A stretch of DNA of 64,000 bases from Salipiger bermudensis (GTDB lineage: Bacteria; Pseudomonadota; Alphaproteobacteria; Rhodobacterales; Rhodobacteraceae): NCBI RefSeq assembly GCF_019801965.1, contig NZ_JAHVIA010000003.1, positions 186,001-250,000 of the forward strand, read 5' to 3'. Under the pieces are notes generated by a model that was not told the origin of the DNA, made no database searches, and was given only the letters and a program-made list of their open reading frames with translations. The position numbers and the translations under genes are program-made. This document shows positions 17,562-26,624 of the stretch, piece by piece (position 1 is the first letter of the stretch; every line of letters begins with the position of its first letter).

Positions 17562-17686
17562 AACGCGCCGCCTCCACGCGCCCCCCCTCCGGCAAACGCG
17601 TCAGACCATCCACAGGCCCCCGCGCCGGTGGCCAAAGGCCGCCGGCAAGACGACCTGCGCGCGCCCCGCGGGCGCGCACCGCCTGT

Positions 17687-18004
17687 TCAGACGGGCCGGG
17701 AGCGGAGCCAGAGATAGAGCGGCAGACCGCAGCTCACGCCGATGAGGAAGGTGGCCGGGATCGCCCAAAGCGCCTCCCAGTTGCGCCGCACCGCGACTTC
17801 GGCCAGCACCCAGAGCGTCAGGACCACGGCGCTGATCACCAGATCCCAGGCCAGCCCGGTCACGGCGGCATTGGCAAACCACGCCTCGATCATCCCGCTG
17901 AGCGACCAGCCGTTCCGCGCCAGCCAGCCAACGAAATACACCATCGGGTGCACCGCGCCCCAGAGCGCCAGCGCCAGCCAGAGATGGCGCAGCCGCAGGC
18001 TCAC
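17687..18004 (-). CDS. DUF2834 small membrane protein
   Basis: 105 residues with three predicted membrane helices (about 5-25, 43-65, 75-98), matching the DUF2834 pattern: an N-terminal G-x-x-x-P motif helix, FAN-x-x-x-x-x-x-W-D in the middle and a C-terminal GVSCGLPLYLWLR. Function unknown. It starts with GTG at 18004, and this GTGA overlaps the stop of the lipoprotein gene, so it is read by coupling. The nearest upstream in-frame ATG would run back through the lipoprotein and argH, so GTG is the only sensible start. Confidence 0.8.
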   Translation of the reverse strand: MSLRLRHLWLALALWGAVHPMVYFVGWLARNGWSLSGMIEAWFANAAVTGLAWDLVISAVVLTLWVLAEVAVRRNWEALWAIPATFLIGVSCGLPLYLWLRSRPV

Positions 18005-18153
18005 CGCTTGGCGATTCCCACCGAGGCCGAGCCCGAGATCGAGATGCCCGTCGGCGGCGTCTCGTCCTTCGGCTCGGGCGTGATCGGCGCGCCATCGGCG
18101 CCGCAGGCGGCGAGCAGGGCGACAAGCCCGAAGCTCAGGACGAGGCGTGTCAC
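18001..18153 (-). CDS. Tiny lipoprotein between argH and DUF2834 gene
   Basis: 50 residues from a GTG start at 18153 that overlaps the argH TGA (GTGA), ending in a TGA that overlaps the next GTG. Residues 1-16 form a lipoprotein signal with lipobox LAAC and lipidated Cys17. The mature 34 residues are Pro/Thr/Ser-rich and unstructured. Small lipoproteins at this position next to argH and lysA are common in Rhodobacterales and resemble LptM-like lysA-linked lipoproteins in size and place, though I see no further sequence support. Easily missed by length cut-offs. Confidence 0.8.
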   Translation of the reverse strand: MTRLVLSFGLVALLAACGADGAPITPEPKDETPPTGISISGSASVGIAKR

Positions 18154-19541
18154 GCGAGGATCTCCTTCCAGCGGGCGACCTGCTCGCGCACGCGGGCAGG
18201 GGCGGTGCCGCCATGGCTCAGGCGGCTCGCCACCGAGTTATGCACACCCAGCACGTCATAGATACCCTCGGTGATCGCGGAGCTCACAGATTGCATCTCC
18301 GAAAGCGACAGGTCCGGCAGGTCGCAGCCCTTGCCCTCGGCCATCGCCACCAGCGATCCGGTGACGTGATGCGCCTCGCGGAACGGCAGGCCGGTCTCGC
18401 GCACCAGCCAGTCGGCGAGGTCGGTCGCAGTGGAGAAGCCGGCGGAGGCGGCGGCCTCGAGGTTCTCGACATTGGCCGACATGTCCTTGACCATGCCTTC
18501 CATCGCGGCGAGCGCCAGCATCAGGTTGTCGGCGGCGTCGAAGACCTGTTCCTTGTCTTCCTGCATGTCCTTGGAATAGGCCAGCGGCAGCCCCTTCATC
18601 ACCGTCATCAGCGCCACGTTGGCGCCGAAGATGCGGCCGATCTTGGCGCGGATCAGCTCGGCGGCGTCGGGGTTCTTCTTCTGCGGCATGATCGAGGAGC
18701 CGGTGGAGAACCGGTCCGACAGCGCCACGAAGCGGAACTGCGCCGAAGACCAGATCACCAGCTCCTCGGCAAAACGCGAGAGGTGCATGGCCGAGATGCT
18801 GGCGGTGCTCAGGAACTCGAGCGCGAAATCGCGATCAGAGACGGCGTCGAGCGAGTTGGCGGTCGGGCGGTCGAAGCCCAGCGCCTCCGCCGTCATGTGG
18901 CGGTCGATGGCAAAGCCGGTGCCGGCCAGCGCCGCCGAGCCCAGCGGGCATTCGTTCATCCGCTTGCGGGCGTCGCGCACGCGGCTCAGGTCGCGGGCGA
19001 ACATCTCGACATAGGCCATCATGTGATGGCCCCAGGTCACCGGCTGCGCGGTCTGCAGGTGGGTGAAGCCCGGCATGACCCACTCGGCGCCGGCATCGGC
19101 CTGATCGACCAGCGCGCGGATCAGCGCCAGAAGGCCGCTCTCGAAGGCGTCGAACTGGTCGCGCACCCAGAGCTTGAAGTCGGTCGCCACCTGGTCGTTG
19201 CGCGAGCGCGCGGTGTGCAGCCGGCCCGCCGGCTCGCCGACGATCTCCTTGAGCCGGGCTTCCACGTTCATGTGGATGTCTTCCAGCGCGGTGGAGAAGG
19301 TGAACCGCCCCTCCTCGATCTCTGACAGTACCGTGAGCAGACCTTCCCGAATGGTCTCGGCATCGCTATCACTGATGATGCCCGTGGCGGCCAGCATGGC
19401 GGCATGGGCCCGAGATCCGGCGATATCCTGCGCCGCGAGTCGCTTGTCGAACCCGATCGAGGCGTTGATCGCCTCCATGATCGCGTCGGGACCAGCGGCA
19501 AAGCGGCCGCCCCACATCTGGTTCGAGGACTTGTCGGACAT
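18150..19541 (-). CDS. argH: Argininosuccinate lyase
   Basis: 463 residues of the fumarase/aspartase superfamily, catalysing argininosuccinate cleavage to arginine and fumarate, the last step of arginine synthesis. Diagnostic motifs: [11 protein letters not shown] near the N-terminus, [13 protein letters not shown] (substrate loop), [13 protein letters not shown] (catalytic His) and the signature [12 protein letters not shown] with the catalytic Ser loop. Start 19541 is supported by CGGAG upstream and the family N-terminus [14 protein letters not shown]. It heads an overlapping three-gene chain and is divergent from tlpA with only 21 nt between the starts. Confidence 0.97.
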   Translation of the reverse strand: MSDKSSNQMWGGRFAAGPDAIMEAINASIGFDKRLAAQDIAGSRAHAAMLAATGIISDSDAETIREGLLTVLSEIEEGRFTFSTALEDIHMNVEARLKEIVGEPAGRLHTARSRNDQVATDFKLWVRDQFDAFESGLLALIRALVDQADAGAEWVMPGFTHLQTAQPVTWGHHMMAYVEMFARDLSRVRDARKRMNECPLGSAALAGTGFAIDRHMTAEALGFDRPTANSLDAVSDRDFALEFLSTASISAMHLSRFAEELVIWSSAQFRFVALSDRFSTGSSIMPQKKNPDAAELIRAKIGRIFGANVALMTVMKGLPLAYSKDMQEDKEQVFDAADNLMLALAAMEGMVKDMSANVENLEAAASAGFSTATDLADWLVRETGLPFREAHHVTGSLVAMAEGKGCDLPDLSLSEMQSVSSAITEGIYDVLGVHNSVASRLSHGGTAPARVREQVARWKEILA

Positions 19542-19562
19542 GGCATCACTCCGGGAGGGATC

Positions 19563-20123
19563 ATGAGAAAACTGGCGCTTGCGCTCCTCTATACCGCCAC
19601 CGCGGCGCTTGCAAATCCGGCGCTCGCCGACACCAGTGCCGCCGAGGCGCTGCGCGACGGCGACATGAAGAAGCTCACCTTCCATTCCGAGGCCAAGCCG
19701 TCCGGAACGGCGGCGTTCGAGACCTTCGAGGGCGCGCCTCTCAAGCTCTCGGACTGGCAGGGCAAATGGCTGCTGGTGAACTTCTGGGCGACATGGTGCG
19801 CCCCCTGCCGCAAGGAGATGCCGGCGCTGGCGGCGCTGCAGGACGAGCTGGGCGGCGAGCGCTTCGAGGTCGTGACCATCGCCACCGGGCGCAACCCGCC
19901 GGTCGCGATGCAGGAATTCTTCGAGGAGATCGGCGTCGACAGCCTGCCGCTGCACCGCGATCCGGGCTCGGTGCTGGCGCGCGAGATGGGCGTGCTCGGC
20001 CTGCCGATCACAGTGATCCTGAACCCCGAGGGCGAAGAGGTCGCGCGGCTGCGCGGCGATGCCGACTGGGCGTCCGAGAGCGCGCGGGCGGTTATCTCCG
20101 CGCTGATCGGCCCCGAGAGCTGA
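19563..20123 (+). CDS. TlpA-like periplasmic thiol:disulfide reductase
   Basis: 186 residues. An N-terminal signal peptide (about 1-22, ending NPALA) is followed by a thioredoxin fold with active site WCAPC in [17 protein letters not shown] and a cis-Pro loop [10 protein letters not shown]. It probably reduces disulfides in exported apocytochromes or similar periplasmic targets. GGGAGGGA precedes the ATG at 19563. The gene is divergent from argH across a very short interval, so promoters must overlap coding sequence or each other. Confidence 0.92.
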   Translation: MRKLALALLYTATAALANPALADTSAAEALRDGDMKKLTFHSEAKPSGTAAFETFEGAPLKLSDWQGKWLLVNFWATWCAPCRKEMPALAALQDELGGERFEVVTIATGRNPPVAMQEFFEEIGVDSLPLHRDPGSVLAREMGVLGLPITVILNPEGEEVARLRGDADWASESARAVISALIGPES

Positions 20124-20199
20124 TGCCGGCAAGCTGATCCCGGCCAGGCCCGTCTCGCCGTGAGGCATTGCAGGGCCAAAGATCGTGCGACGCGGCTTT

Positions 20200-20225
20200 G
20201 CGGGGCAGGCGCCTGCCCGCCCCGC
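20200..20225. terminator. Hairpin between convergent tlpA and an exported-protein gene
   Basis: GCGGGGC at 20200-20206 pairs with GCCCCGC at 20219-20225, with more G-C pairing inside. It lies about 77 nt after the tlpA stop and 65 nt past the stop of the convergent gene, so it could end both transcripts. No T-tract on either side. Confidence 0.4.
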
Positions 20226-20289
20226 ACCTTACGTCGATACCTGGACGCCCCCTCACGGGCGCATCCGGACTGTCACGGCGCCACGCCTT

Positions 20290-20832
20290 TCAGCGCAGCG
20301 TCATCAGGATCCGTCGCGACAGCGTGCTGCGGCCGCTCCGGTGATCCTTCTGCCATCCCGTCCTGGCGACGCCGAGCGGATCGAGCTCGAGCGCGCCGGT
20401 GGAGACCAGCCCGTCGAGCCCCCATTCCGTCCAGGCCAGGCCCAGAACCGTCTCCCGGGTCGCCCGTCTGCGGGTCTCCCGGAAGCCGTCGGAATGAAGG
20501 ATCACGTAGCTGCATGTCCCCAGTGTGCGGGCACAGCGGTGCGGTTCAAACTCGGTGACCTGCCCTTCGGCTGTCACGCTGCGCACCACCTCGCCCCGGT
20601 CATTGGTGTAGTAGCTGCCCTGATAGACCGGCGCAGTGCCCTTGCCCTTGTAGGTATCGAACCGGAACAGACCGCCCTCACGGCCCTGCGCCACATGCGA
20701 CAGGACCACACCGCCCTGCTCTTCCATCACCATCACCGACCCCGGCGCCATGCGCCCGGTCTGCCAGGCGATATCCCCCGGCAGCGGTGTGGCGGCCAGA
20801 ACGGCCACGATGGACAAGACGAGAGCACGCAT
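20290..20832 (-). CDS. Uncharacterised exported protein
   Basis: 180 residues. The first 18 or so form a signal peptide (MRALVLSIVAVLAATPLPG). The mature part, with YYTNDRGEVVRSVTAEG and a two-Cys segment (RCARTLGTCSYVILHSDG), suggests a small beta-rich periplasmic protein with one disulfide. I do not recognise the family. The start at 20832 is chosen because the longer frame to 20985 adds residues unlike a signal. It is flanked by a terminator-like hairpin and by a 231-nt gap on its upstream side. Confidence 0.65.
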   Translation of the reverse strand: MRALVLSIVAVLAATPLPGDIAWQTGRMAPGSVMVMEEQGGVVLSHVAQGREGGLFRFDTYKGKGTAPVYQGSYYTNDRGEVVRSVTAEGQVTEFEPHRCARTLGTCSYVILHSDGFRETRRRATRETVLGLAWTEWGLDGLVSTGALELDPLGVARTGWQKDHRSGRSTLSRRILMTLR

Positions 20833-20991
20833 TGGCGTCCTACTCCGGTTCAGCGGCCCCCACCGCAGCTCCGAGAATTTGACGAAAATCAGACGCTTGG
20901 CAAGCGCGTGACACTTTTTCGCCTCAAACCACTCATTCTGGCAAACAATCCCGTCGGCACTTTCGGAATCGTTTCTGACCCGCACCGGAAT

Positions 20992-21006
20992 ACCCGCAAC
21001 GCGGGT
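20992..21006. terminator. Short hairpin after the VOC gene
   Basis: ACCCGC (20992-20997) and GCGGGT (21001-21006) pair over loop AAC, 58 nt past the stop of the minus-strand VOC gene. No T-tract; weak evidence. Confidence 0.3.
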
Positions 21007-21063
21007 CGCGCAGACCTGCGGCCAGCGCCGAGTATGCCCGCATTTACGCGCCGAATCCGGCCG

Positions 21064-21471
21064 TCAGTCTGCCACCTGGTGCACTTCGATGATGTTGCCG
21101 TCGGGGTCGTAGAAGAAGATCTGTCGCCAGCCCTTCACCGCCGCGTGGCCCCAATCGGCATAGGGCACGCCCTCGGCCTCGAGATGCGCCTTGAAGGCGT
21201 CGAGATCGTCGGTGCGATAGGCGATGTGGCCGCGCACCAGCGGGTTCACCACCTGCCCGGTCTTGAAGCCGGCCATCACGTCCTTCTCGGCCAGATGGAC
21301 CTGCACCGCGCCATCCCAGACGAAGCCCACGTCGCCGGCATAGCCCTTGCCCTTCTCGAGCGCCGGGAGATCATCCTCGGCCGCGTCGAGGCACAGGATC
21401 CGGCGATAGAACTCGGTCATCTCGCCGACCTTCTCGGTCGAGAAATTGATGTGGTGCAGCTTGAGCTTCAT
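21064..21471 (-). CDS. VOC (glyoxalase/bleomycin resistance) family protein
   Basis: 135 residues with the paired beta-alpha-beta-beta-beta fold of the vicinal oxygen chelate superfamily. LHHINFSTEKVGEMTEFYRRIL supplies the first metal-side His, GHIAYRTDDLDAFKAHLE the second module and FFYDPDGNIIEVHQV the closing Glu. Possible roles are isomerase, dioxygenase or lyase on a small metabolite; the substrate cannot be read. Start 21471 (MKLKLHHIN) matches the family N-terminus. It lies 54 nt downstream of the extensin-like gene on the same strand. Confidence 0.88.
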   Translation of the reverse strand: MKLKLHHINFSTEKVGEMTEFYRRILCLDAAEDDLPALEKGKGYAGDVGFVWDGAVQVHLAEKDVMAGFKTGQVVNPLVRGHIAYRTDDLDAFKAHLEAEGVPYADWGHAAVKGWRQIFFYDPDGNIIEVHQVAD

Positions 21472-21525
21472 GTGTCGTCCTCCCGGGGCCAGCCTGCGTC
21501 GGGCGCGGCGGGAGAGCAAGCCGTG

Positions 21526-22461
21526 TCAGCGGCAGTAGGAGCCGCTGCGGTGGCGGGCCGTGTCGAAATGCAGGTGATCGCGGTGATAGCCGTCCGAGCC
21601 CGGGCCGAGCACCGTGCCAAAGCGGCCGCAGGCGGTCTTGTGCATCTGGCGCAGCGCGCGCCCCTTGGCGCCACCGCCCCAGTCACGCAGCACGCTGATC
21701 TCGGAGCCGTCCCGCAGCAAGACGCCCGAGATGTCGATGGCCCGGCCCTTGCCATGCTCGCTGATCTTGCCGCCGGGGCGGTTGTTCCGGGTGCGGCAAG
21801 CGTAATGCGCCGCCACGCGAAGCCCCTCGACCCCGCCGCCCTGGCTGCCGACGGCAGGCTTCAGCCCCTGCTCGATCCAGCGCTTCAGCGTCTTGGCGGT
21901 GGTGCAATCCATCAACGCCTGCTGGCTCAGCCTGACCCCTGCCACCGAGCGCAGCTTTACCGCGTTCTCGATGCCGCAGGCGGCGATCCGGCCGGGCACG
22001 TAGCCCATAGCCTGCCCCTGTATGGCGAGATCGCCGCAGACCGCGCCGCGGGCGCGCTCCTGCCGCCGCGCCATGGCTTTCTCGACCATCGCCTTGGGGC
22101 GCAAGAGTGGCCGCAGCGACAGCGCGATGGCCTGCGGCGAGCGCGCGGCAAAGGCCTTGGCTCGGGCGATGCCGGCGGCGGCGTCCTCCGGCACGAAGCC
22201 CGGCACGCCGGCGGCGCGCAGATCCTGCGCCAGCCCTTCTTCGAAGGCGGCGGCCATCTCGGAGGGGCGCTCCTCGGGGCGGCGGCGCGACAGCGTGCCA
22301 TCGGGCGCGGCGCTGACGATGAAGGCGGAGGCGGGGATCGGGGCGGGCTGCGGCGCCGCATCGCGCGCCAGTGGGCGCAGCGAGGTTTCGGGAGGAGAGG
22401 CAGGGGCCTGCGACGCAAGTGCCAGAAGACAGATCAGCGTCCAGAGCCCCCGCATGCTCAT
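21526..22461 (-). CDS. Extensin-like (extensin C-terminal domain) exported protein
   Basis: 311 residues. A signal peptide (about 1-22) and a Pro/Ala-rich linker lead to a C-terminal extensin-like domain (about 125-311) with conserved Cys pairs (AVCGDLAIQG, ACGIENAV, MDCTTAKTL, YACRTRNN) and the histidine motifs ISEHGKGRAIDISG and GYHRDHLHFDTA. The latter resemble the metal-binding sites of D,D-/L,D-carboxypeptidase-like (Hedgehog/DD-peptidase) folds, hinting at peptidoglycan hydrolysis. It starts at 22461 with an ATGA overlap on tyrA; an ATG two codons later is a possible alternative. Confidence 0.88.
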   Translation of the reverse strand: MSMRGLWTLICLLALASQAPASPPETSLRPLARDAAPQPAPIPASAFIVSAAPDGTLSRRRPEERPSEMAAAFEEGLAQDLRAAGVPGFVPEDAAAGIARAKAFAARSPQAIALSLRPLLRPKAMVEKAMARRQERARGAVCGDLAIQGQAMGYVPGRIAACGIENAVKLRSVAGVRLSQQALMDCTTAKTLKRWIEQGLKPAVGSQGGGVEGLRVAAHYACRTRNNRPGGKISEHGKGRAIDISGVLLRDGSEISVLRDWGGGAKGRALRQMHKTACGRFGTVLGPGSDGYHRDHLHFDTARHRSGSYCR

Positions 22462-23366
22462 TCCTTCCGAATCCGGCCGAAATCCGGTGCGTCGGTGTCC
22501 TGCCCGGCCTGCAGGATGCCGCGCCGGATCTCGCGCGTATGGGTGAAATAGTCGAACAGCGTGTCACCGTCGCCGGTGCGGATCGCCCGCTGCAGTGCGA
22601 AGAGCTCTTCGGTGAAGCGCCCGAGGATCTCGAGCGAGGCTTCCTTGTTGGTCAGGAACACGTCGCGCCACATGGTCGGATCGGAGGCGGCGATGCGGGT
22701 GAAATCCCGGAAACCGGCGGCGGAGAACTTGATCACCTCCTGGTCCGAGACCCGGCGCAGGTCGTCGGCGACGCCCACCATCGTGTAGGCGATGAGGTGC
22801 GGAACGTGGCTCACCACAGCGCAGACCAGATCGTGATGGGCCGCTTCCATGCGCTGGGTGTTGGCGCCCAGCGCCTGCCAATAGGTCTCGAGCGCGGCGG
22901 TCGCCTCTTCCGAGGCATCCTCGGGGACGATCAGGCACCAGCGGTTGTCGTAGAGGGAGGCGAAGCCCGATTCGGGGCCGGAATGCTCGGTGCCCGCCAT
23001 CGGGTGGGCGGGGACGAAATGCACGCCCTCGGGAATATGCGGGCCGACCGCCTCGATCACCGCCTTCTTGACCGAGCCGACATCGGTGACGGTGGCGCCG
23101 GGCTTGAGATGCGGCGCGATGGCCTCGGCCACCCGGCCCATCGCCCCCACGGGAACCGCCAGCACGATCAGGTCGGCATCCTTGACCGCCTCTTCGGCGC
23201 TGTCGCAGACCGTGTCGCACAGGCCGATGCGGCGCGCGGTCTCGCGGGTCTCGCTGCTGCGGGCATAGCCCGAGACATGCGTCGCCATCCCGGCCCGCTT
23301 CATCGCCCAGTACATCGACGAGGCGATCAGGCCGAGACCGATCAGGGCGACCTTGCCGTAGCTCAT
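22458..23366 (-). CDS. Prephenate/arogenate dehydrogenase family protein
   Basis: 302 residues. The NAD(P)-binding Rossmann motif is [13 protein letters not shown] (G-x-G-x-x-A; the third Gly is replaced by Ala). The dehydrogenase core has [40 protein letters not shown] (substrate loop) and SHVPHLIAY. It should form the tyrosine precursor from prephenate or arogenate. Translation starts in an ATGA overlap with hisC, whose product also transaminates aromatic intermediates in many bacteria. The next gene likewise overlaps by ATGA, making a three-gene coupled chain. Confidence 0.92.
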   Translation of the reverse strand: MSYGKVALIGLGLIASSMYWAMKRAGMATHVSGYARSSETRETARRIGLCDTVCDSAEEAVKDADLIVLAVPVGAMGRVAEAIAPHLKPGATVTDVGSVKKAVIEAVGPHIPEGVHFVPAHPMAGTEHSGPESGFASLYDNRWCLIVPEDASEEATAALETYWQALGANTQRMEAAHHDLVCAVVSHVPHLIAYTMVGVADDLRRVSDQEVIKFSAAGFRDFTRIAASDPTMWRDVFLTNKEASLEILGRFTEELFALQRAIRTGDGDTLFDYFTHTREIRRGILQAGQDTDAPDFGRIRKE

Positions 23367-24448
23367 CGCGCGCCTGCCTTGAACAGCCCGATGCAATGCG
23401 CCACCCGGCGGCACGAGGCCTCGTCGCCCACGGTGATGCGCAGCGCGGCGGGCAGCTTGTAGCCGGTCACACGTCGCACGATGATGCCCTGGCTCTGCAG
23501 GTAGGTGTCGCAGGCGGCGGCCTCGTCGGGGCTGGTGAAGCGGGCCAGCACGAAATTCGCGGTCGAGGCATCCGACGGCACGCCATGCTCGGCCAGCGCC
23601 TCGGCCAGCCAGGCGCGCAGGCGGGTGTTGTCCTCGCGGCTCTTCTCCACATGCGCGGTGTCGCGGATCGCCGCCTCGGCAGCCACCAGCGCCACGTTCG
23701 ACAGGTTGAAGGGCTGGCGGATGCGGGCCAGCACGTCGATGATCTCTTTCGGGCCGTAGCCCCAGCCGACGCGCATCCCGCCCAGCCCGTAGAGCTTGGA
23801 GAAGGTGCGGGTCATCACCACGTTGCCACGCGACTCGACGAGCTGCGCGCCACCGTCATAGCCCTCGACATATTCGGCATAGGCGCCGTCGAGCACGAGG
23901 ATCGCCTGCGGCGGCAAGTTCTCGGCCAGCCGCTCGATCTCGGCCAGCCCGATCATCGTGCCGGTCGGGTTGTTGGGGTTGGCGATGAACACCAGCTTGG
24001 TGCGCTCGTTGCAGGCCGCGAGGATGTTGTCGACCGACACCACGCGCTCGGTCTCGGCCACCTCGACCGGCGTCGCGCCGACGGCGTGGGCGAGGATCTT
24101 GTACATGGCGAAGCCGTGCTCGGTGTGGATCACCTCGTCGCCCTCGCCGGCATAGGCGTGGCAGAGGATTTGCAGCACCTCGTCGGAACCGACGCCGCAG
24201 ATGATGCGCTCGGCATCGAGCCCGTGCACCTCGGCGATGGCGGCGCGCAGTTCGGCATGGTCGGTCGAGGGGTAGCGATGCATCTCGTGGACGACGCGCT
24301 TCACCGCCTCCTGCGCGGCGGGAGAGGGCCCGAACGGGTTCTCGTTCGAGCTCAGCTTGACGACGTTCGACACGCCCGCGACGCTGGATTTGCCGCCCTC
24401 GTAGAGCGCGATTTCCATGATCCCGGGCTGCGGTTCGATACCAGCCAT
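23363..24448 (-). CDS. hisC: Histidinol-phosphate aminotransferase
   Basis: A 361-residue fold type I PLP aminotransferase. Motifs: [13 protein letters not shown] (substrate entry), [10 protein letters not shown] (Asn pair), VLDGAYAEY (Asp/Tyr to the pyridine ring), [17 protein letters not shown] (Schiff-base Lys) and a C-terminal LRITVGD (substrate Arg). It makes histidinol phosphate in histidine synthesis; its fusion of expression with tyrA suggests it also serves tyrosine/phenylalanine formation. First gene of the hisC-tyrA-extensin chain. Confidence 0.94.
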   Translation of the reverse strand: MAGIEPQPGIMEIALYEGGKSSVAGVSNVVKLSSNENPFGPSPAAQEAVKRVVHEMHRYPSTDHAELRAAIAEVHGLDAERIICGVGSDEVLQILCHAYAGEGDEVIHTEHGFAMYKILAHAVGATPVEVAETERVVSVDNILAACNERTKLVFIANPNNPTGTMIGLAEIERLAENLPPQAILVLDGAYAEYVEGYDGGAQLVESRGNVVMTRTFSKLYGLGGMRVGWGYGPKEIIDVLARIRQPFNLSNVALVAAEAAIRDTAHVEKSREDNTRLRAWLAEALAEHGVPSDASTANFVLARFTSPDEAAACDTYLQSQGIIVRRVTGYKLPAALRITVGDEASCRRVAHCIGLFKAGAR

Positions 24449-24533
24449 GATGCCACCTTACAGATACTGCCGCGCCCTTCTAGCCCGCGCCTTGCGGCAT
24501 TGCCAGCCTAGACCAGCCCCACCGCTGGAGCCG

Positions 24534-24557
24534 AAGAATTTTCGTCCGAAAATTCTT
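24534..24557. terminator. Perfect 11-bp palindrome between pncB and hisC
   Basis: AAGAATTTTCG (24534-24544) and CGAAAATTCTT (24547-24557) are perfect reverse complements over a 2-nt centre TC. It lies 13 nt past the stop of pncB (minus strand) and 85 nt before the hisC start. The A/T-rich outer arms and position suggest a transcription terminator or a repeated intergenic palindrome; a truncated look-alike (CGAAAATTCTCG) is at 52996. Confidence 0.6.
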
Positions 24558-24569
24558 GTGCGCCGGGGC

Positions 24570-25859
24570 TCAGACCACGACGTCGCGGCGCTCCTGCTCG
24601 CCGACCTCGAAGACCCGCTTGTAGCGCGCGATCTCGCTCTCGGGCCCCATCGCCTTGTTGGGATTGTCCGACAGCTTCACCGTGGGCTTGCCGTTGGCGC
24701 TCACCGCCTTGCAGACGAGGCTGAACGGCGCCAACCGGTCATCCGGCGTCAGGCCGCGGAAATCATTGGTCAGCAGGGTGCCCCAGCCGAAGGAAACCCG
24801 CACCCGGCCGGCAAACTGCTTGTAGAGCTCGAGGATCTTCTCCTCGTCGAGCCCGTCGGAGAAGATCACCAGCTTCTGGGTCGGATCCTCGCCGCGTTTC
24901 TTCCACCAGTCGATGGCGATCTCGGCGCCGCGCGCGGGATCGCCGCTGTCGATGCGGATGCCGGTCCAGCCCGCCAGCCAGTCCGGCGCGCGCTCGAGGA
25001 AGCCCTCGGTGCCATAGGTGTCGGGGAGGATGATGCGCAGGTTGCCTTCGTGCTCCTGATGCCAGTCGGCCAAGACGTCGTAGGGCGCACGCGCCAGCGC
25101 GGCGTCGTCCTCGGCCAGCGCGGCATAGACCATAGGCAGTTCGTGGGCATTGGTGCCGATGGCCTCGAGATCGCGGTTCTTGGCGATCAGGCAGTTCGAG
25201 GTGCCGGTGAAGCGATCGCCCAGCCCCTCGGTCATCGCCTGCACGCACCAGTCCTGCCAGAGGAAGCTGTGGCGCCGGCGGGTGCCGAAATCGGCGATCT
25301 TCACGCCGGGCTGCTCGCGCAGGCGCTCGATCTTCTCCCAGAGCTTGGTGGCGGCGCGGGCGTAGAGCACCTGGAGCTCGAACTTCTTCATGTCGTCGAG
25401 CACGGCGCGGCTGCGCAGCTCCATCAGCACCGCCAGCGCCGGGATCTCCCACAGCATGACCTCGGGCCAGGAGCCCTCGAAGGTCAGCTCGTACTGGTCG
25501 CCGACGCGCTCGAGGAAATAGGGCGGCAGGCGCAGCTTCTCGAACCACTCCATGAAATCCGGGCGGAACATCTGGCGCTTGCCGTAGAAGGTGTTGCCGC
25601 GCAGCCAGGTGCTCTCGCCACGGGTCAGCGACAGCGAGCGGATGTGGTCGAGCTGCTCGCGCAACTCGCCCTCGTCGATCAGCTTGGCGAGCGGAACGTG
25701 GTGCGAGCGATTGATCAGGCTGAAGGTCACCTGCACGTCGGGTCGGTTGTGAAACACCGACTGGCACATCAGCAACTTGTAGAAATCGGTGTCGATCAAC
25801 GAGCGGACGATCGGGTCGATCTTCCACTTGTGGTTCCAGACTCGGGTGGCGATTTCCAC
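24570..25859 (-). CDS. pncB: Nicotinate phosphoribosyltransferase
   Basis: 429 residues. It converts nicotinic acid and PRPP to nicotinate mononucleotide in NAD salvage. Recognisable segments: LIDTDFYKLLMCQSVF at the N-terminus, FGTRRRHSFLWQDW (regulatory/catalytic His region), GTSNCLIAKN, IRIDSGDPARGAEIA and KLVIFSDGLDEEK (phosphate loops of the type II PRTase fold). Length is normal. pncA lies 99 nt upstream on the same strand, so both salvage enzymes are probably co-expressed; nadE is elsewhere in the window at 57-58.6 kb. Confidence 0.95.
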   Translation of the reverse strand: MEIATRVWNHKWKIDPIVRSLIDTDFYKLLMCQSVFHNRPDVQVTFSLINRSHHVPLAKLIDEGELREQLDHIRSLSLTRGESTWLRGNTFYGKRQMFRPDFMEWFEKLRLPPYFLERVGDQYELTFEGSWPEVMLWEIPALAVLMELRSRAVLDDMKKFELQVLYARAATKLWEKIERLREQPGVKIADFGTRRRHSFLWQDWCVQAMTEGLGDRFTGTSNCLIAKNRDLEAIGTNAHELPMVYAALAEDDAALARAPYDVLADWHQEHEGNLRIILPDTYGTEGFLERAPDWLAGWTGIRIDSGDPARGAEIAIDWWKKRGEDPTQKLVIFSDGLDEEKILELYKQFAGRVRVSFGWGTLLTNDFRGLTPDDRLAPFSLVCKAVSANGKPTVKLSDNPNKAMGPESEIARYKRVFEVGEQERRDVVV

Positions 25860-25958
25860 TGGCGGTTCCTCATGCGCAACGTCGATGCCCCTGATACGCC
25901 ATCCGCGCCAAGGGGTCCAAGCGCTTTCTCGAAAGGGTTTTTTCGCGCCCGGGCCGGA

Positions 25959-26552
25959 TCAGGCCAGCGTCACGCCCGCCGCCGTCATTCCCTCACGCGC
26001 TGCCGCCAGAGAGCCGTCGAGGTCGATGCCCCGGCAGGCGGCCTCGTGGACCGTCACCTCAAAGCCCAGCTTCGCCGCATCCACGGCCGAGAAATTGACG
26101 CAGAAATCGGTCGCCAGCCCGACCAGCGTCAGTCGGCTGATGCCGCGCGTGCGCAGGTAGCCCTCGAGCCCGGTGGGCGTGGTCTGGTCATTCTCGAAGA
26201 AGGCCGAGTAGCTGTCGATCCCGGCGCGGAAGCCCTTGCGGATGATCAGCTCGGCGCGATCGGTGTCGAGCCCGGGGTGGAAGGCGGCGCCCGGGCTGCC
26301 CTGCACGCAATGGTCGGGCCAGAGCACCTGCGGCCCGTAGGGCATCTCGATCATCTCGAGCGGCGCCTTGCCGTCGTGCTGACTGGCGAAGGAGGAATGC
26401 CCCGCCGGGTGCCAGTCCTGGGTCAGGATCACCGCGTCGAAATCGGCCATCATGGCGTTGATCTTTGCCACGATCTCGTCACCGCCGGCCACCGCCAGCG
26501 CGCCCCCGGGGCAGAAATCGTTCTGGACGTCGATGATGACGAGCGCGTGCAT
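25959..26552 (-). CDS. pncA: Nicotinamidase
   Basis: A 197-residue isochorismatase-fold amidase hydrolysing nicotinamide to nicotinate. The catalytic triad is visible: Asp in VIIDVQNDFCPGG, Lys in IIRKGFRAG and Cys in GLATDFCVNFSA. Metal ligands sit in TQDWHPAGHSSF (Asp, His, His). The start at 26552 (MHALVIIDVQ) is favoured over the frame extending to 26609. It lies between the symporter gene and pncB on one strand and supplies the substrate for PncB. Confidence 0.95.
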   Translation of the reverse strand: MHALVIIDVQNDFCPGGALAVAGGDEIVAKINAMMADFDAVILTQDWHPAGHSSFASQHDGKAPLEMIEMPYGPQVLWPDHCVQGSPGAAFHPGLDTDRAELIIRKGFRAGIDSYSAFFENDQTTPTGLEGYLRTRGISRLTLVGLATDFCVNFSAVDAAKLGFEVTVHEAACRGIDLDGSLAAAREGMTAAGVTLA

Positions 26553-26624
26553 GGCAGAGCCTCCTGATCGCTTTCGGCAGACCCTGACCCCGCCCGGAGG
26601 CGGGGTCAAGGCGAGGCTACGCGC

